DNA of 64,000 nucleotides from the NCBI GenBank assembly GCA_013396525.1, contig VWYX01000359.1, forward strand, positions 651,440 to 715,439, written 5' to 3'. Under the pieces are notes generated by a model, which was not told the origin of the DNA, ran no database searches, and saw only the letters and a list, made by a program, of their open reading frames with translations. This document shows, one piece after another, positions 26,155-37,200 of the stretch. The DNA is from Chaetorhynchus papuensis. Taxonomy: Eukaryota; Chordata; Aves; Passeriformes; Rhipiduridae. The stretch's first letter is position 1, and the number at the start of each line of letters is the position of its first letter. A program made the position numbers and the translations under genes.

Positions 26155-27328
26155 GGATTCCGTTTGCAATAATTACTTCTGTTGGGGCTACAGAAAACAA
26201 AGTGATTTGAGTTTAGTCAATGTCAGCATTGAGATGAAAGCTGAAAGAGCACTTTTATGACAGGTTTGTCCAATAGCAATTCCATCATCAAGGTAAATCA
26301 CTAAAAGTGTATATTAACAAACAGTGACTAGTAATTATGGTTCTGCACAGGGAACAAAAATATGGTATGTAATTCTGTTTTCCCTGAACACAGTGAAGGA
26401 TCTGCTACTGACTTTGGGGGAACCAGGAATTTATTTACTTTTCTTTTATTAAAGATGAAAGACTCCTAAAACACTTTGAAAAATAATCCCAGTGTTAATT
26501 GGGAGGGTGCCCGTTGTCAGAACACAGGAAAACTTGATGAAGACAGGTTGGATGATGAATCCCTTCCAACAACTTTCTTAACAGATTTGGCTTCTGGTTT
26601 GATAGAGCCTCCTCTTCCTTTAACTTTAATTCAACATCCCTAAACATACATAACACTGACTCACTTCTCACTGAAGAGTTTAGGTCCCTCTAAATACATC
26701 CCAGGCCTGGTAAGTCTCTTGATAGATCTCACCTTGTTTAAATGAGTCTTAACTACGGTTGATGACCAAGTTCTCATTCAGCTGAAGGAGTAGTAACTGA
26801 ATTCACTGATTTGTAGGTGATTTTCACTGTGAGAACAGAGTGGAGGGGGAGGAGGAATTGATCTTTAGGAATAAATTACTTTGCAGCAATACATCTGAAT
26901 GCAAAGTTTACTTTCCTGTGTTTAAAGTGCTCTTGTCACCTTACTACTAGCAAAGTTCAGGTTCCTAAAAACATACCATTACTCGAAAATCTGAGAGTAT
27001 GACAGGAGACCAGCTGTAAACCAATTCCCATTGTGCTTCAGTTGTCAGGAGGAAAAAAAAAAAAATGAAAACTTAACTGTTTTATGGAGTATTTGCTGAT
27101 ATGAGAATGAAGGCTTTTCATCAGCAATTGGGTGCAAGCAGCCCCTCCCCAGTAACTGTTTGTGTGCCTGCAACCTATTCAGGCTTCATCAAAGTAATTA
27201 CACACAGGTTTAGTGAACATGTTTCAAGAACTCATGGAGAGATTTCATATGCTCAGAGGTTACAGGCATAGAGTCTTGCTGAAGAAGAGTTTGGAAGCTT
27301 TTTGAACTGGATTTTATTCAGTTGTTTG
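25691..27328 (+). repeat. 1,638-bp direct duplication, copy 2 (right of the N)
   Basis: This copy starts exactly after the N and matches 24052-25689 over its whole length. Beyond 27328 the sequence continues as unique DNA (ATTTGGTTTTTT). The similarity is far too high for an old duplication in non-coding DNA, so annotate one locus, not two. Confidence 0.97.
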
Positions 27329-28522
27329 ATTTGGTTTTTTTTTTTTACTGATTGGTGTAGGATAACTTATGTGTTGAGTGGTATTGATGGGAGGTATATC
27401 AAAATCTGGTAATAAATGAAGGGCAAGAATTCGTGCACTTGCTGACCTTGTGCGAACAAGTTTGAAGTAAAGGTCAAGTTCAGCTAAAAACCAGAATTTT
27501 CCTGTCTTAGGGTGTAAAAAAATATATTATGAAAATTTTAATAATTCTTTCTTTAGCTCTTACACCATTGCACAAGGGTATTATCTCATCCTCCTCAATT
27601 ATCCCAGTACAGATTTTGCTTTGTAGTTACAATACTGTTTTTGGCTAGCCCTTCTGCATCTCTATTTCATAATGACTTTTATGGCCAATGTGAAATCACT
27701 GCAGTGAGGCTTCAAGTGGTTTTGGGAAGACTGTTACAAAAATGAACAAAGTAGGTCCGGAAAATTTTACTATTTGAGGTAATAATTAAGCATAATATAA
27801 AAATATTTAGGTAACAAATATATAAACCTTTCAACTAAATCTATATATGAACTTCCCTGAGACTATTCTGTAGTAGGAAATGACTCAGAATTAGTCACCT
27901 TACAGAATTATCCTTCTCTGAATTTTGTTGCTTTATAACTTGTGTCCCTGCACAACCCTCAGTGCATACAAGCTCAGTCACTATTCTGGCACCTTTGTCC
28001 CCCTTGGAGGTTTAATTGGGACTTGGGTGTTAGGCATTTGGATTCTTTTCTACTACAGACAGGCTCAAGCCACAATCTCTTCTGTGATTCCCAGAGAGCA
28101 GGAGTCAACTTTCTGAGCTTACCTAAGCTTTTCTGGTTTTTCATACATTCAGGTTTGTTCTTCTCTTTACTAATGATTTCTGAGAATTCTTTAAAATTAT
28201 CAGCCGTGATGAACATAGCTAACAATAATTTAAATGTAAAAAATCCCACCCCTAAAGCCTTAAACATTTAGATACCATATTCATTGACCATCTTGTTCTC
28301 CCACCTGCCCCCCTTGACAAGTTCTTAAACATTCAAAATCTACTCAGGACATAAACCAACATTTTTGGGCACAAGCTCTCTTTCTCATTTGCTCATCGTA
28401 GCTCCAGCCAACTCCTGTGATGCAGTTATTGATAAAATGAAGAAAATCTGACATGAATTCCTAAAATTGCAGTCACTGGTTCGTGTGTTGAACTTGATTG
28501 TGTCAGGTAATACATCACCACC
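27329..28522. other. Intergenic, no gene seen
   Basis: AT-rich unique sequence between the duplication and the LTR-like element. I looked for a primer-binding site or retroviral internal sequence next to the LTR and found none. Confidence 0.65.
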
Positions 28523-29022
28523 TGTTGGGATCAGTGCCTCGTGAACTAATCCTAACAATGCAAAATACTTTTTCCCTGCTCTAAAGACTAGATAGAAGAG
28601 AAGAAACTCGTTGCTGCTTCTTTATCTGTTGTTTATTATTCTTATCTATAAGGTGCCGCAGCTGGCAGCAACACAGAGCTTAGCAGAGAGAGAAAGCTGA
28701 AGGAAAAATGGCAGGAAAGAACACTTACCAGCCTCACACGCCATTTTTATACCTTTTCTAATATCCAATTAACACTTGACATGAAACATTATTTTGATAT
28801 TTAAACCAATATCCATAAAGTAGTTTTGCTGATGTTACAGGAACTGCGGCAAAAAGTATCCAATGATTTTACAGCAGAACTTGGAGTCCAAGAAGAAGAA
28901 GAAGGAAATAGGAATTTCTAACTGCGTCATCCCGCCATCTTAGCTTTTATCTCTTATCAACTCATTATAATAACAATCCTAAAAACCTCCACCTTTTCAC
29001 CCTGTGATAATTCTTCATAACA
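28523..29022 (-). mobile_element. Solo LTR of an endogenous retrovirus (probable)
   Basis: On the minus strand this 500-bp interval starts TGTTATGAAG and ends CCCAACA, so it has the TGTT...AACA inverted ends of a retroviral LTR. Inside, a TATAAAAA box (plus-strand 28744-28751) lies about 110 bases upstream of an AATAAA signal (plus-strand 28632-28637), giving a plausible U3 of about 300 bases, R of about 100 and U5 of about 90. No primer-binding site, gag, pol or env sequence flanks it, so it looks like a solo LTR. I could not find a convincing target-site duplication, so the ends are provisional. Confidence 0.7.
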
Positions 29023-31209
29023 TTCTGTCACCTAACTTAACCTAAAGCATTTTCAGCTGTTTTCCAGAGCGTTGGTAAATTTTTCCACAGGCAGAGGCAG
29101 AAGGAAAGGTTGTCCAGCGGGGTAGAATATTTCAAAACAGGCTTTAAAACAGGGAGAGGAATGCTCTCTGCATTCTGGTCTCCAACAACTACCAAAATTA
29201 ATTCCTGTGAAATATAGGAATAAGAATGGTTATTGAGCGTGAATAAATGAATGAATGGAGTTAGGGAAGAAGAAACATGGAAGAATTTAAGATTTAGGTA
29301 CATATCAAGTAAATTAAGTCCTTTTACCTCTTTTACATTTTCTCATATTGATGAGGGACAAAATAGTAATTGCTCCTCAACATGACACATAAACTTACGT
29401 ATCTCTTAAACCAGGAAGCTGCTTTTCAAATGGCACCATAGTATTGGTTGAAAGCTGATATATAATAATCAACAGCCACATGCAGAATAAATTGTGTCAA
29501 ATAATAGGGATAGTTGCAAACTCAAGCACTTTAAGTTTGGAAAAAGCAGATTTAAGATTAGCCAGCATCGCTTCATGCATACACAGCGTGCAAACCTGTT
29601 GCACTCAATGGGCAAGATTTCCCAATTTCTTTTTAGCATTATTTTCCAGTCCTTGATTCTGAGCTTGTTGGGTTTTTTTATGTGCACAAGAGTTCTTGTC
29701 TTTTCTGTTTTTCATTGCTGAGGTAGCTAATAGTTGCACAAGCATTCAGCTAAGTCTATAAACAAGTTTATTTTTAAAACCACAGGCATAAAGGTTTGCA
29801 AATGTTGTATTTACCACTCTGTGTCTCCCTCCTAAAAACATTCAGATTTACTGCACTGGTGTTTCTGAGGCTCAGGGATCAAATGAATTCACATGGAAAG
29901 AAAGTTTCCACCTGACCTTGCTGGGAGCTGGGCTAGAACTTTCATGAGGTAACACATTTGCAGAGGACCAGGTAGTACTTTATTATGATTTATTAAATGT
30001 CAGTTTATATGAGTTTTATTGAATACGAGATTAGAGCAGTAGTTATTATATGACAGCACAGTATTCTGTGATTTACTCATGAACTGCTCTTTTTTCTTCA
30101 TCTGCAAATACCTGCAGAGCTGAGGGGAAAACACGGCATCAGCTAAACCAAAGAAATGGAAATGAGAATAAACATGCTTAAATCTTGGGGCACTGGAGAG
30201 CTTTATCATGCTCATCTCCTACCCTGGTGTTATTGATCTCTCTTGGTGCAGGAATCAGGCTATGAATATGACCTACAAAAGTGGCAAAGATTTTAAACTT
30301 TATTATACAGGCTTGGAATTCAGTCTTCATTGGAACAGAAAGGGCAATTATTCGGGGGATATGTGTGAGTCAAGGCAATTTGTTCAGAACGGGATTAGGA
30401 AGAGAATGGTAGCAGCCAGAGGAGAAAGCTGGGAAAGAAAACACAGCTGGAGAGATCACAAACAAGATTTATTTGGGATAATACAGGCTCAGCACTTGGG
30501 AAGCTGAGGATAATGGCACACCAACATGTGAGGGATGCTACAACGCTCCGTTCCCACGGATGCCAGTAAGAATTTCTAGCACACAACAAGGGGCTACATT
30601 AGTAACTATCACAATTATATTACTTTTTCATTTCTATTCTATTGAAATTTAAGCATGAAGAACTTGATCCAAAGGCCACTACAGGAGGCAGCAGGTCTCT
30701 ACATTTACTTCCATGCCCATCCAATTAAGTCAAAACTGGAATGCTATCTTAGAGGGTTTTGGTGGCCTGCACCCAGGGTATTGAGAGGCTGCACTCTGGG
30801 ATGAAGATCACAGCTTCATGCTACAGCATGACTGCGCTTTTTCAGGAGGGGGAATCCTGACTGCCTAGGCAAGAGTTCCTTTGCACAGGATGAGACACGT
30901 CTGTGGAGTACTTTCCCACAAGAGCTAAGGGTAGTGCAGAACTTTTACTGCCTTGCTTAAGCACAAGGTACATCACTCTGATCTTGTTTCCCTTAACATA
31001 AACCCACTGCACACTCCCCTGTGAGCCTGTGCATTTGTGTTGAAGAACATCCTGCAAACTTCTCTCCTAGAGACAAACTGACAATAGGCTTGTGCAGACC
31101 TTGGTCACTTTTTGCTGGGATCCACAAATTCATTGTAACTCTAGAACCCACCAGGACAGAAGAACTGGACAACTCCAAAGAGAAACCAAAGGGGAGTTTG
31201 GTCTTTATT
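29023..31209. other. Intergenic, no gene seen
   Basis: Unique sequence between the LTR-like element and the second CR1 copy. Frames up to about 100 codons (for example 30208-30507) show no known domain. Confidence 0.7.
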
Positions 31210-31632
31210 TGTTCTCTCTTAGAAAGACAGACCAAGAGAGCTGGGGTGATTCAGCCTGGAAAAGAGAAGGCTCTGGGGAGACCTCATAGGACCTCTCAGT
31301 ACCTAAAAGGTGGAGAGAGGAAAAGAAAGTTGGAGAGTGACTTTTCACAAGGGCAGGTAGTGATAGGGCAAGGGATAGTGGCTTCAAACTGACACTGGGC
31401 AGGTTTAGATGAGGTATTAGGAAGAAATTCTCTACTGTGAGGGTGGTGAGGCCCTGGCACAGGTTGCCCAGAGAAGCTGTGGCTGCCCCATCCCTGGGAG
31501 TGTTCAAGGCCAGGTTGGATGGGGCTCTGAGCAACCTGGTCTAGTGGAAGGTGTCCCTGCCCATGGCAGGGGTCTGGAACTGGATGACCTTTAAGGTCCC
31601 TTCCAAACCAAACCATTCTACAGTTCTGTGAA
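31210..31632 (+). mobile_element. CR1 LINE, 5'-truncated 3' fragment (second copy)
   Basis: Same CR1 3' region as the copy near 4.2-4.7 kb, in the same orientation, and more diverged. It contains GATTCAGCCTGGAAAAG, ACTGTGAGGGTGGTGAGGCC, GTTCAAGGCCAGGTTGGAT, CCCTTCCAAACCAAACC and a worn ATTCTACAGTTCTGTG tail. The ORF2 frame is broken. It lies about 2.6 kb upstream of the RRP15 promoter island. Confidence 0.93.
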
Positions 31633-31720
31633 TTTGCTGCTGCTGTTTTTGTAATGAGGAGTATGCAGTAACTGCTTCAATTGAGCTGTATCCCAGGATT
31701 GTTGATATTTAAACTTTCCG

Positions 31721-31795
31721 CCAAAAAAAACCAACCAAAAAAAAAAACCAAGCAAAAAACCAAACCAAACCAAACAACCCAAAAAACCCCTAACG
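31721..31795. repeat. A/C-rich low-complexity tract
   Basis: Runs of A interrupted by CC (CCAACC, CCAAACC units) just downstream of the second CR1 copy. The open frames over it encode only Lys/Pro/Thr/Gln-rich low-complexity peptide and are not genes. Confidence 0.85.
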
Positions 31796-32119
31796 CATTT
31801 AAAATCTTAGAAAAAAAGATCAGGATTGCAAATTCCTGTGCCATCCTTTTTACACTTTTGGGTTTTTTTTTCCCCGATGTTGCCCCTGGTGCACCCACAG
31901 ATCCAAGTTCTGTGCACTGTTTCATCAGCCAAGGTTTAACTACAGACCCGTACACACAGAATGCCAGCTGGTTCCTCTGCTGCTCTTCAGCCACTGTTCC
32001 TAACGATAAACTGGGATGCAACTGCTGCTTTGTCTGGTTTGGAAAGATTCTGCAGGCTGGTTGGATCTCCAGCATTCCTCAGACCACAGTTTCAACACAG
32101 AAACCATTCAGAGCAGAGT

Positions 32120-32620
32120 GATGGGAGACAACGCCAGCCATTTGAAACGAGGTTTGGCAACAAATTCTCTGACAAATGCTCTGGGATAATGCTCGTGGAG
32201 AGGAGTGCGCTCCCGGAGACGTGGCTTGTTAATTCAGTCTGAGGGAAGAAGATTCAGAGCCGCCATTTATTGGAAACTATTACAGGACTTAATCTGAAGC
32301 TTTTGACACCCTTCCAAGACAAATGGGCTACCCCGAGTGAGACACGTTCAATAAGGTGTGTGCTCTAGGAAATGAGGGCTGTAATTGCCATGGTCAGAGA
32401 GCTGGTTGTCTGTGCAGTTTAATGACCTTCTCCTGGCAGTGTCCCCTCCGACACAACGCGATTGGGAGATGAATCATGCCAAGCACATGGAAAGGGTCTT
32501 TATCACCACCCAGCAGACCCGACCAAATGGCTGCTGCTTATTACTGGCAGACACCGTAGGATTTGAGCCCCACAGAGTAAAGCGTTAGGAATTGCATCTC
32601 CTGTAATGCTTGGGCCTCTT
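32120..32620. promoter_or_regulatory. Candidate conserved non-coding element upstream of RRP15
   Basis: A complex, repeat-free block about 1.2-1.7 kb upstream of the promoter island. It keeps more CpG than the surrounding DNA (for example near 32205-32220, 32330-32350 and 32450-32465) and has bicoid-type TTAATCT (near 32288) and ATTAAGC (near 32622). It sits between a CR1 copy and the CpG island and could be a promoter-proximal regulatory element. Based on composition only. Confidence 0.3.
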
Positions 32621-33819
32621 CATTAAGCATCATGGGAGTGTTTATAGTTTCCTTGTTACTCTGCAAATCACGGCACTGGCCCAAGTTTTTCAGCACAAGT
32701 TTTCTCTTTGCTTGTAGCAGGGAGTTAGACCAAAATGTGTCCAAGATAACTCTGGTCAGCAGCACAGATTGTGATAGAAAGAAGAAGTCCAATCCTGTTT
32801 GTCCCCAGCCAGCACTTAACGAAGACACCCTTACTTAGTCTTCTTAATCTTTCCTTGTGAAAGTTTCCTCAGTCATGTAAGAATATCTGTCTCCATTTTC
32901 TGACCTCTCTCCAACTTCTAATTTTCCCACCTGATATTGAGGCAGGAAAAGAAATTTGCTATCTTGGCTGCACTCCACATCACTGAGGAAAAAGTGACCA
33001 AAGTGCAAAGACAGAGGTCACTTATTGTGCAGGGTTGCGACAACATAAGAAATATTTACAAAGATACAGAGTGTAGAAATTAAACAGCCTTTTAAAGATT
33101 TTAAAACCTGCCAAACACTCAAGACTACACTACATGTAACATTTTCCCCCTTTTACTACCTATACTCATATCTACAGATGTACTTGGCAATGGCTGTGGT
33201 TATTTCTGCTGCACTACTTTGGGGCTCAAAGGAGTCCCAGAGCTTCTGCCCCCCAGCACATTTTATCACTACAAGAACAGCAGCTCTTTTTAAGTAATTT
33301 TTATTTGCTTCGTTTAGACTGCTTCTGTGTAAGAAGTTGCCAAAGACTTGCTTCTTTTACAGTTCTGGTGTTCTAGGTAGTGCTGTTTTCGGGATGTGCT
33401 TCCGACAGATGCATCCATCTGAGTAATTGGACGACTGGTAGAGTTACAATCTGGTCTTAAAATCTGTGTGTCTGTTTACTGATTGTGAAGTGACATAAAA
33501 TTAATATCACTAACATTTCTCTCACCTAAGGTAGGAGAAATCTTGTATTCCTACACATGGTGGATGGTCTGCTCTTGTGACCAGCCAGTGCTAACAACAA
33601 ATACCACCACTAGAGAAAGGGATTTCAGTACATCAACTGGAGTTTGCAAACATTTCCAGCCCCTCCTTTTGGGCCTTAAAGCAATGTCTGAAAGCGTGGC
33701 TAAGTTTTCTCGGGACACCAGCACGGCGGAGCCTTCAAATTCCTCTCCGCACCAGGCACCCTACATACATACAGCATTAATTTATTTCTATCGTTGCCAC
33801 GTCCATCCTCAGCAGCTCG
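32621..33819. other. Upstream flank of the RRP15 CpG island, no gene seen
   Basis: Mixed-composition sequence that becomes GC-rich toward 33.7 kb. No exon of a divergent gene could be supported, although the island could drive antisense transcription. Confidence 0.65.
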
Positions 33820-34221
33820 CCAGGGTGGAAGCCTGAGCTGTGCGATGTTGGAGCTCTTCCCAGGGTACTGTCCACGCTCGGTGTAAGCGCGGCTTTCCCG
33901 GCACAGGGAGCCCCGGGAGGCCGCAATCGGTGTCGGTAACCCCGCGGCGGTGCCTTCGCAAGCTGGAGCAGCCGAAGGCTCTGCCCACGGCTGAACGGAG
34001 CAGCAGCCAGGGCCTGGAGAGCAGGAGGGGCCCGGACAGCCCTGTTTGCCTCATTCACGGGCCCATCCCAGCCCGGCCGGAGCCCCCTCTGGCCCCGCAG
34101 CTCCCCGGCCCCGCCGCCCCCGCCCCGGAAGCGCCGCTCGCCTGCCCGGAACCTTTGGAGCCGGAACGAAGGTTGGCGGCGCGGGGGCCGGGCCGGAGCG
34201 CGGTACTGGGTGGACTTTGGG

Positions 34222-34234
34222 AAAGATGGCGGCG
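34222..34234 (+). promoter_or_regulatory. YY1-like motif over the RRP15 start codon
   Basis: AAAGATGGCGGCG matches the AANATGGCGGC type of YY1 site that is common just downstream of TATA-less housekeeping promoters. Here it overlaps the initiator ATG. Binding is inferred from the motif only. Confidence 0.55.
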
Positions 34235-34286
34235 GCCGTGGCGAGCCCACGTGGGAGCGGCGCTGCGGACACGGACACGGACAGCG
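34226..34286 (+). CDS. RRP15: RRP15 coding exon 1
   Basis: 61 nt encode residues 1-20 plus the first base of Gly21. The start codon lies in an AAGATGGCGGC context, which is both a good Kozak site and a YY1-like motif. The donor is GTAACG at 34287. The reading frame is open for about 180 nt upstream but has no earlier ATG, so 34226 is the best start. The N-terminal peptide is Ala/Gly/Ser/Asp-rich, like the low-complexity N terminus of other vertebrate RRP15 proteins. Confidence 0.93.
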
Positions 34287-37200
34287 GTAACGGGAGCGGG
34301 AACGGGGTGGGGCCCTGTCTTCTTCTGAAACCTCTCCGGCCGCCGCTGCGGGCCATCTCTGGCCTTGGGGGCCTTTCCTCTCTGCCCCGTCCGAGCCCGC
34401 CGGAGCGTCCGTGGGCCTTCGTCTCCCCCGCCCCGGACCCTGGGCCGAGGGCTGGCGCCGGTCGGCGCGGGGAACGGGAGCTCAGGCCCCGGCCCGGGCA
34501 CCTGATGCAGCTCGTTCTCAGCGGCGTGTCCCGTGGGTGGCATTCCCGCGGTCCCTGGTGCTGGGCTTGGTCCTGCGCTGGCCCTCGGGCTTTTCCTCGC
34601 TCAGCCCGGGGGTACCGGCAGCAGCTCGTTCGTTCCCTAGGTCCACCAAAATAGCTTTCGCCGCCCTGTCTCTTGGGAGCGGGGGGAACGACAGTGCAGA
34701 ACTGCACGAGTTCCGTGTCTGTGCGAGACCGGGATCTGCTTCTCTTCGCAGGAAAGCCCTGGGACACTCTCGTTACAGCGATCTACCCTTAACGCACCGT
34801 TCTCCACGCCTTCTCGCCTCCTTGCGTGCTGTGAGGGCGTACCTAACTGGTTGTGATCACTTGTTAATTATGTCCTGTAATTGGATTTCTTTTTTTTTGT
34901 TTGTTTGTTTTTTCTGTGAGGAATCGAGGTTGTGACCGCTTGGAGCTGTGGCTTGCTTTGGTTCTGTTTGTGGTTTGAGCGTCAAAACGGAACCCGAGGG
35001 AAGCGCTGTGTGGGAGCTTCTTTCAGAGCTCCTTGCTGAATGTTTGCTGTACTTTACCGTGTGTCTGCGCCTCGATCACTGGGCAAGTTTAAGAGAGTAA
35101 AGCACAGAGATGTGTACGTGTATTTCACATACACACACACACAAACAATTAGAACTTACATTAAATCAATTCCAGACATCAGTCTTTTCAATTCAGAATA
35201 GAGCCCCAGGTCCTACTTCTGCTGGAGTTAATCTAGTTTAAATTTCTTTGAAATACTTCAACTTTATCTCGTGTTGTTGACCGATACTCTGATGTATCAC
35301 AGAATAACTTGTGGCTGGTAGTGGAAAACTTGTTAATTTTTCTGTAATTGTTGGAAGCGAAATGTTGCTGGTATTATCCAGCACTATCCTATTTTATTGG
35401 CAGAAAATGTTATGTATAGGAAATTAATACATGCTTTTGCAAGTTTCCTTTCTATAAGTCTGATCTGGTTTTTGTGGCTAACTGCAAAACTTGGTCCTAA
35501 GCAGTGTGGGGGACTCTGGTTTGGACTTTTGGTAGTTGTTAGCTTTTGTGTGTGCAAAAACAGTCACAAGCAGGGGTTGATTCCTTGTTTAAAACCTAAA
35601 TAGCAATATCCTAGCATGGACAGGGCCCAGGGGTGAACACTTGACGTTGTTTTACGTGTAGGAGCCAGGATGTGGTGATGCAGTCACTTCTTTGCAGGCA
35701 ATGGTTTGATTTATTTTTTATTTGAAACTCAGCGTACGGATACGAATATCTAAAAGGATGCCTTTAAGGAGTTCCTGAGTGTGTTGAGGAAATTTGCCAC
35801 TTCTAAACTTCCAATTTATAGTAAGGACTGTTAAAAAAAACCCCCATAATTTATTTTGAGTGGAGTGTGACATCCCCCAGTTTTCACCCTGGTGGTAGGA
35901 AAAGTCATATTGATACAGATAATGACCAGTTATTCAGTGATTATTTCCTTCCCACGTTTGTTTTGTAACCATAGACTCTGACTTCTTTTCATCAGGATAA
36001 CTAAATGCTCTCCAAGCTCCTAAACATGCCTGGGCATTAGAGGCTTTGTTTTAAATTGGTCAGTGCCACTGTTTTGCTGCTATATTGATTGGTAGGTTTT
36101 TTCCTGGTTTAAACAGGCACATGGAGAAGGCAGAGTAATGAATTAGTGTGGCGACAGAGTGCATGTTTATGTTTGCTAAGTAATTAAATAGACAGTTGAT
36201 TAATGAGGAATATCATTAATGGCTCTCTGCGTGATTTTGTGGAGAACAGATCTTGTGAAGCACTGCTGGCTTCATTCTCTTAATGGTTTGGTTGATAAAG
36301 GTAGTTCATGGGATATAGGAGTGCTTACAGAGTAAAGCACTTGGCTCAGCAGTGCTGTGATTTTAAATTTAACTTTTTTCAGTAGTGTGAGGGTGGTACA
36401 TGGATGAAAGTGAGTCAGCTGCTGGGGAATCAGTGCCTTGCTGGTGGGACTGGGTGGGGTCAGAAACCAGCCTCCTTCTGTCCAGCACTTGATTTTGCAG
36501 CCTTGGAAGTTGTATATAAGGTAATTAATTTAAAATTTCAAGTGGCACAAATACTAGTGGAATAGCAGTTAGTGGTGGCAGGACCTGTGTATGCTCTGCT
36601 CTTGATTACGTCGTGAAGTGAAATAGCCAAACGTGTTTTAGCCCACCCTAAACCTGCAGCCCATTTCAATCTGGTTAATCATCTGCACTGTCAGAGACTT
36701 TTATTTTTGCAGTTTGGCCCACTGAACAGAGTAATGAGGACTGATTCTTCATGTGTTTGTTGTGCCATCGGTTTGGCTGTTTTCAGCCGTCCTGATGTTG
36801 CTTTATTCCAACCTTTGGTATTGTAACTTCAGTTCCTTCTTTTTTTTTATTTTGGAGGGCTCATAGGGGTAAGGAAACTTGACTTTGGGGGTGTTTTATT
36901 TGTGTAACTTGAGCAGTTAGTTACTTATCCCAGAAAAGCTCAGTGCCTCTGGTTTCTTTTGAGCTGCTTGAGGAGTGTCCCGATTCTGTATTTCACAAAG
37001 CAGTCTCCCCTGGGTTCGTTGTGCTTAGGCAACTGTATTTTGGCTGGCGGTGTTCTCTCTGAGCAGGTTTTGCTTTCACGTAAGAAATGCCCCCCAGCTT
37101 CAGTGCAATCCCTGTGGCTGTTTGCACTCAGACACCAGATGTCACTGTTGCAGTTTGTCTGTGAGTGTGTACATCTGTACATACATATTTGTGTGTATAG

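Larger units (their letters stand above)
33820..34830 (+). promoter_or_regulatory. RRP15: CpG-island promoter of RRP15
   Basis: This is the only strongly GC- and CpG-rich stretch in the window. It spans the 5' end of RRP15 and the start of intron 1. No TATA box sits at a sensible distance. Visible motifs include a reverse GC box (CCCCGCCCC, about 34118-34126), an ETS-like CCCGGAAGC (34124-34132) and a YY1-like site over the start codon. This is the usual architecture of a housekeeping gene for ribosome biogenesis. The transcription start is probably within about 150 bases upstream of the ATG, but cannot be fixed from sequence alone. Confidence 0.9.

Noticed and set aside
24183..26172. Paired identical open frames (24183-24491 and 25822-26172, and their antisense partners) as a duplicated gene family
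   Set aside because: They are the same sequence in the N-flanked duplicated segment; no coding features, and the second is only longer because of one base in a poly-A run.
31677..32121. Overlapping 132- and 146-codon frames on opposite strands
   Set aside because: Both run through the A/C-rich low-complexity tract and read as Lys/Pro/Thr or Phe/Leu/Gly runs.
34051..34767. 238-codon minus-strand open frame (and related long frames on both strands)
   Set aside because: It lies in the CpG island; GC-rich DNA has few stop codons. The Arg/Pro/Gly-rich translations are low-complexity shadows opposite RRP15 exon 1.
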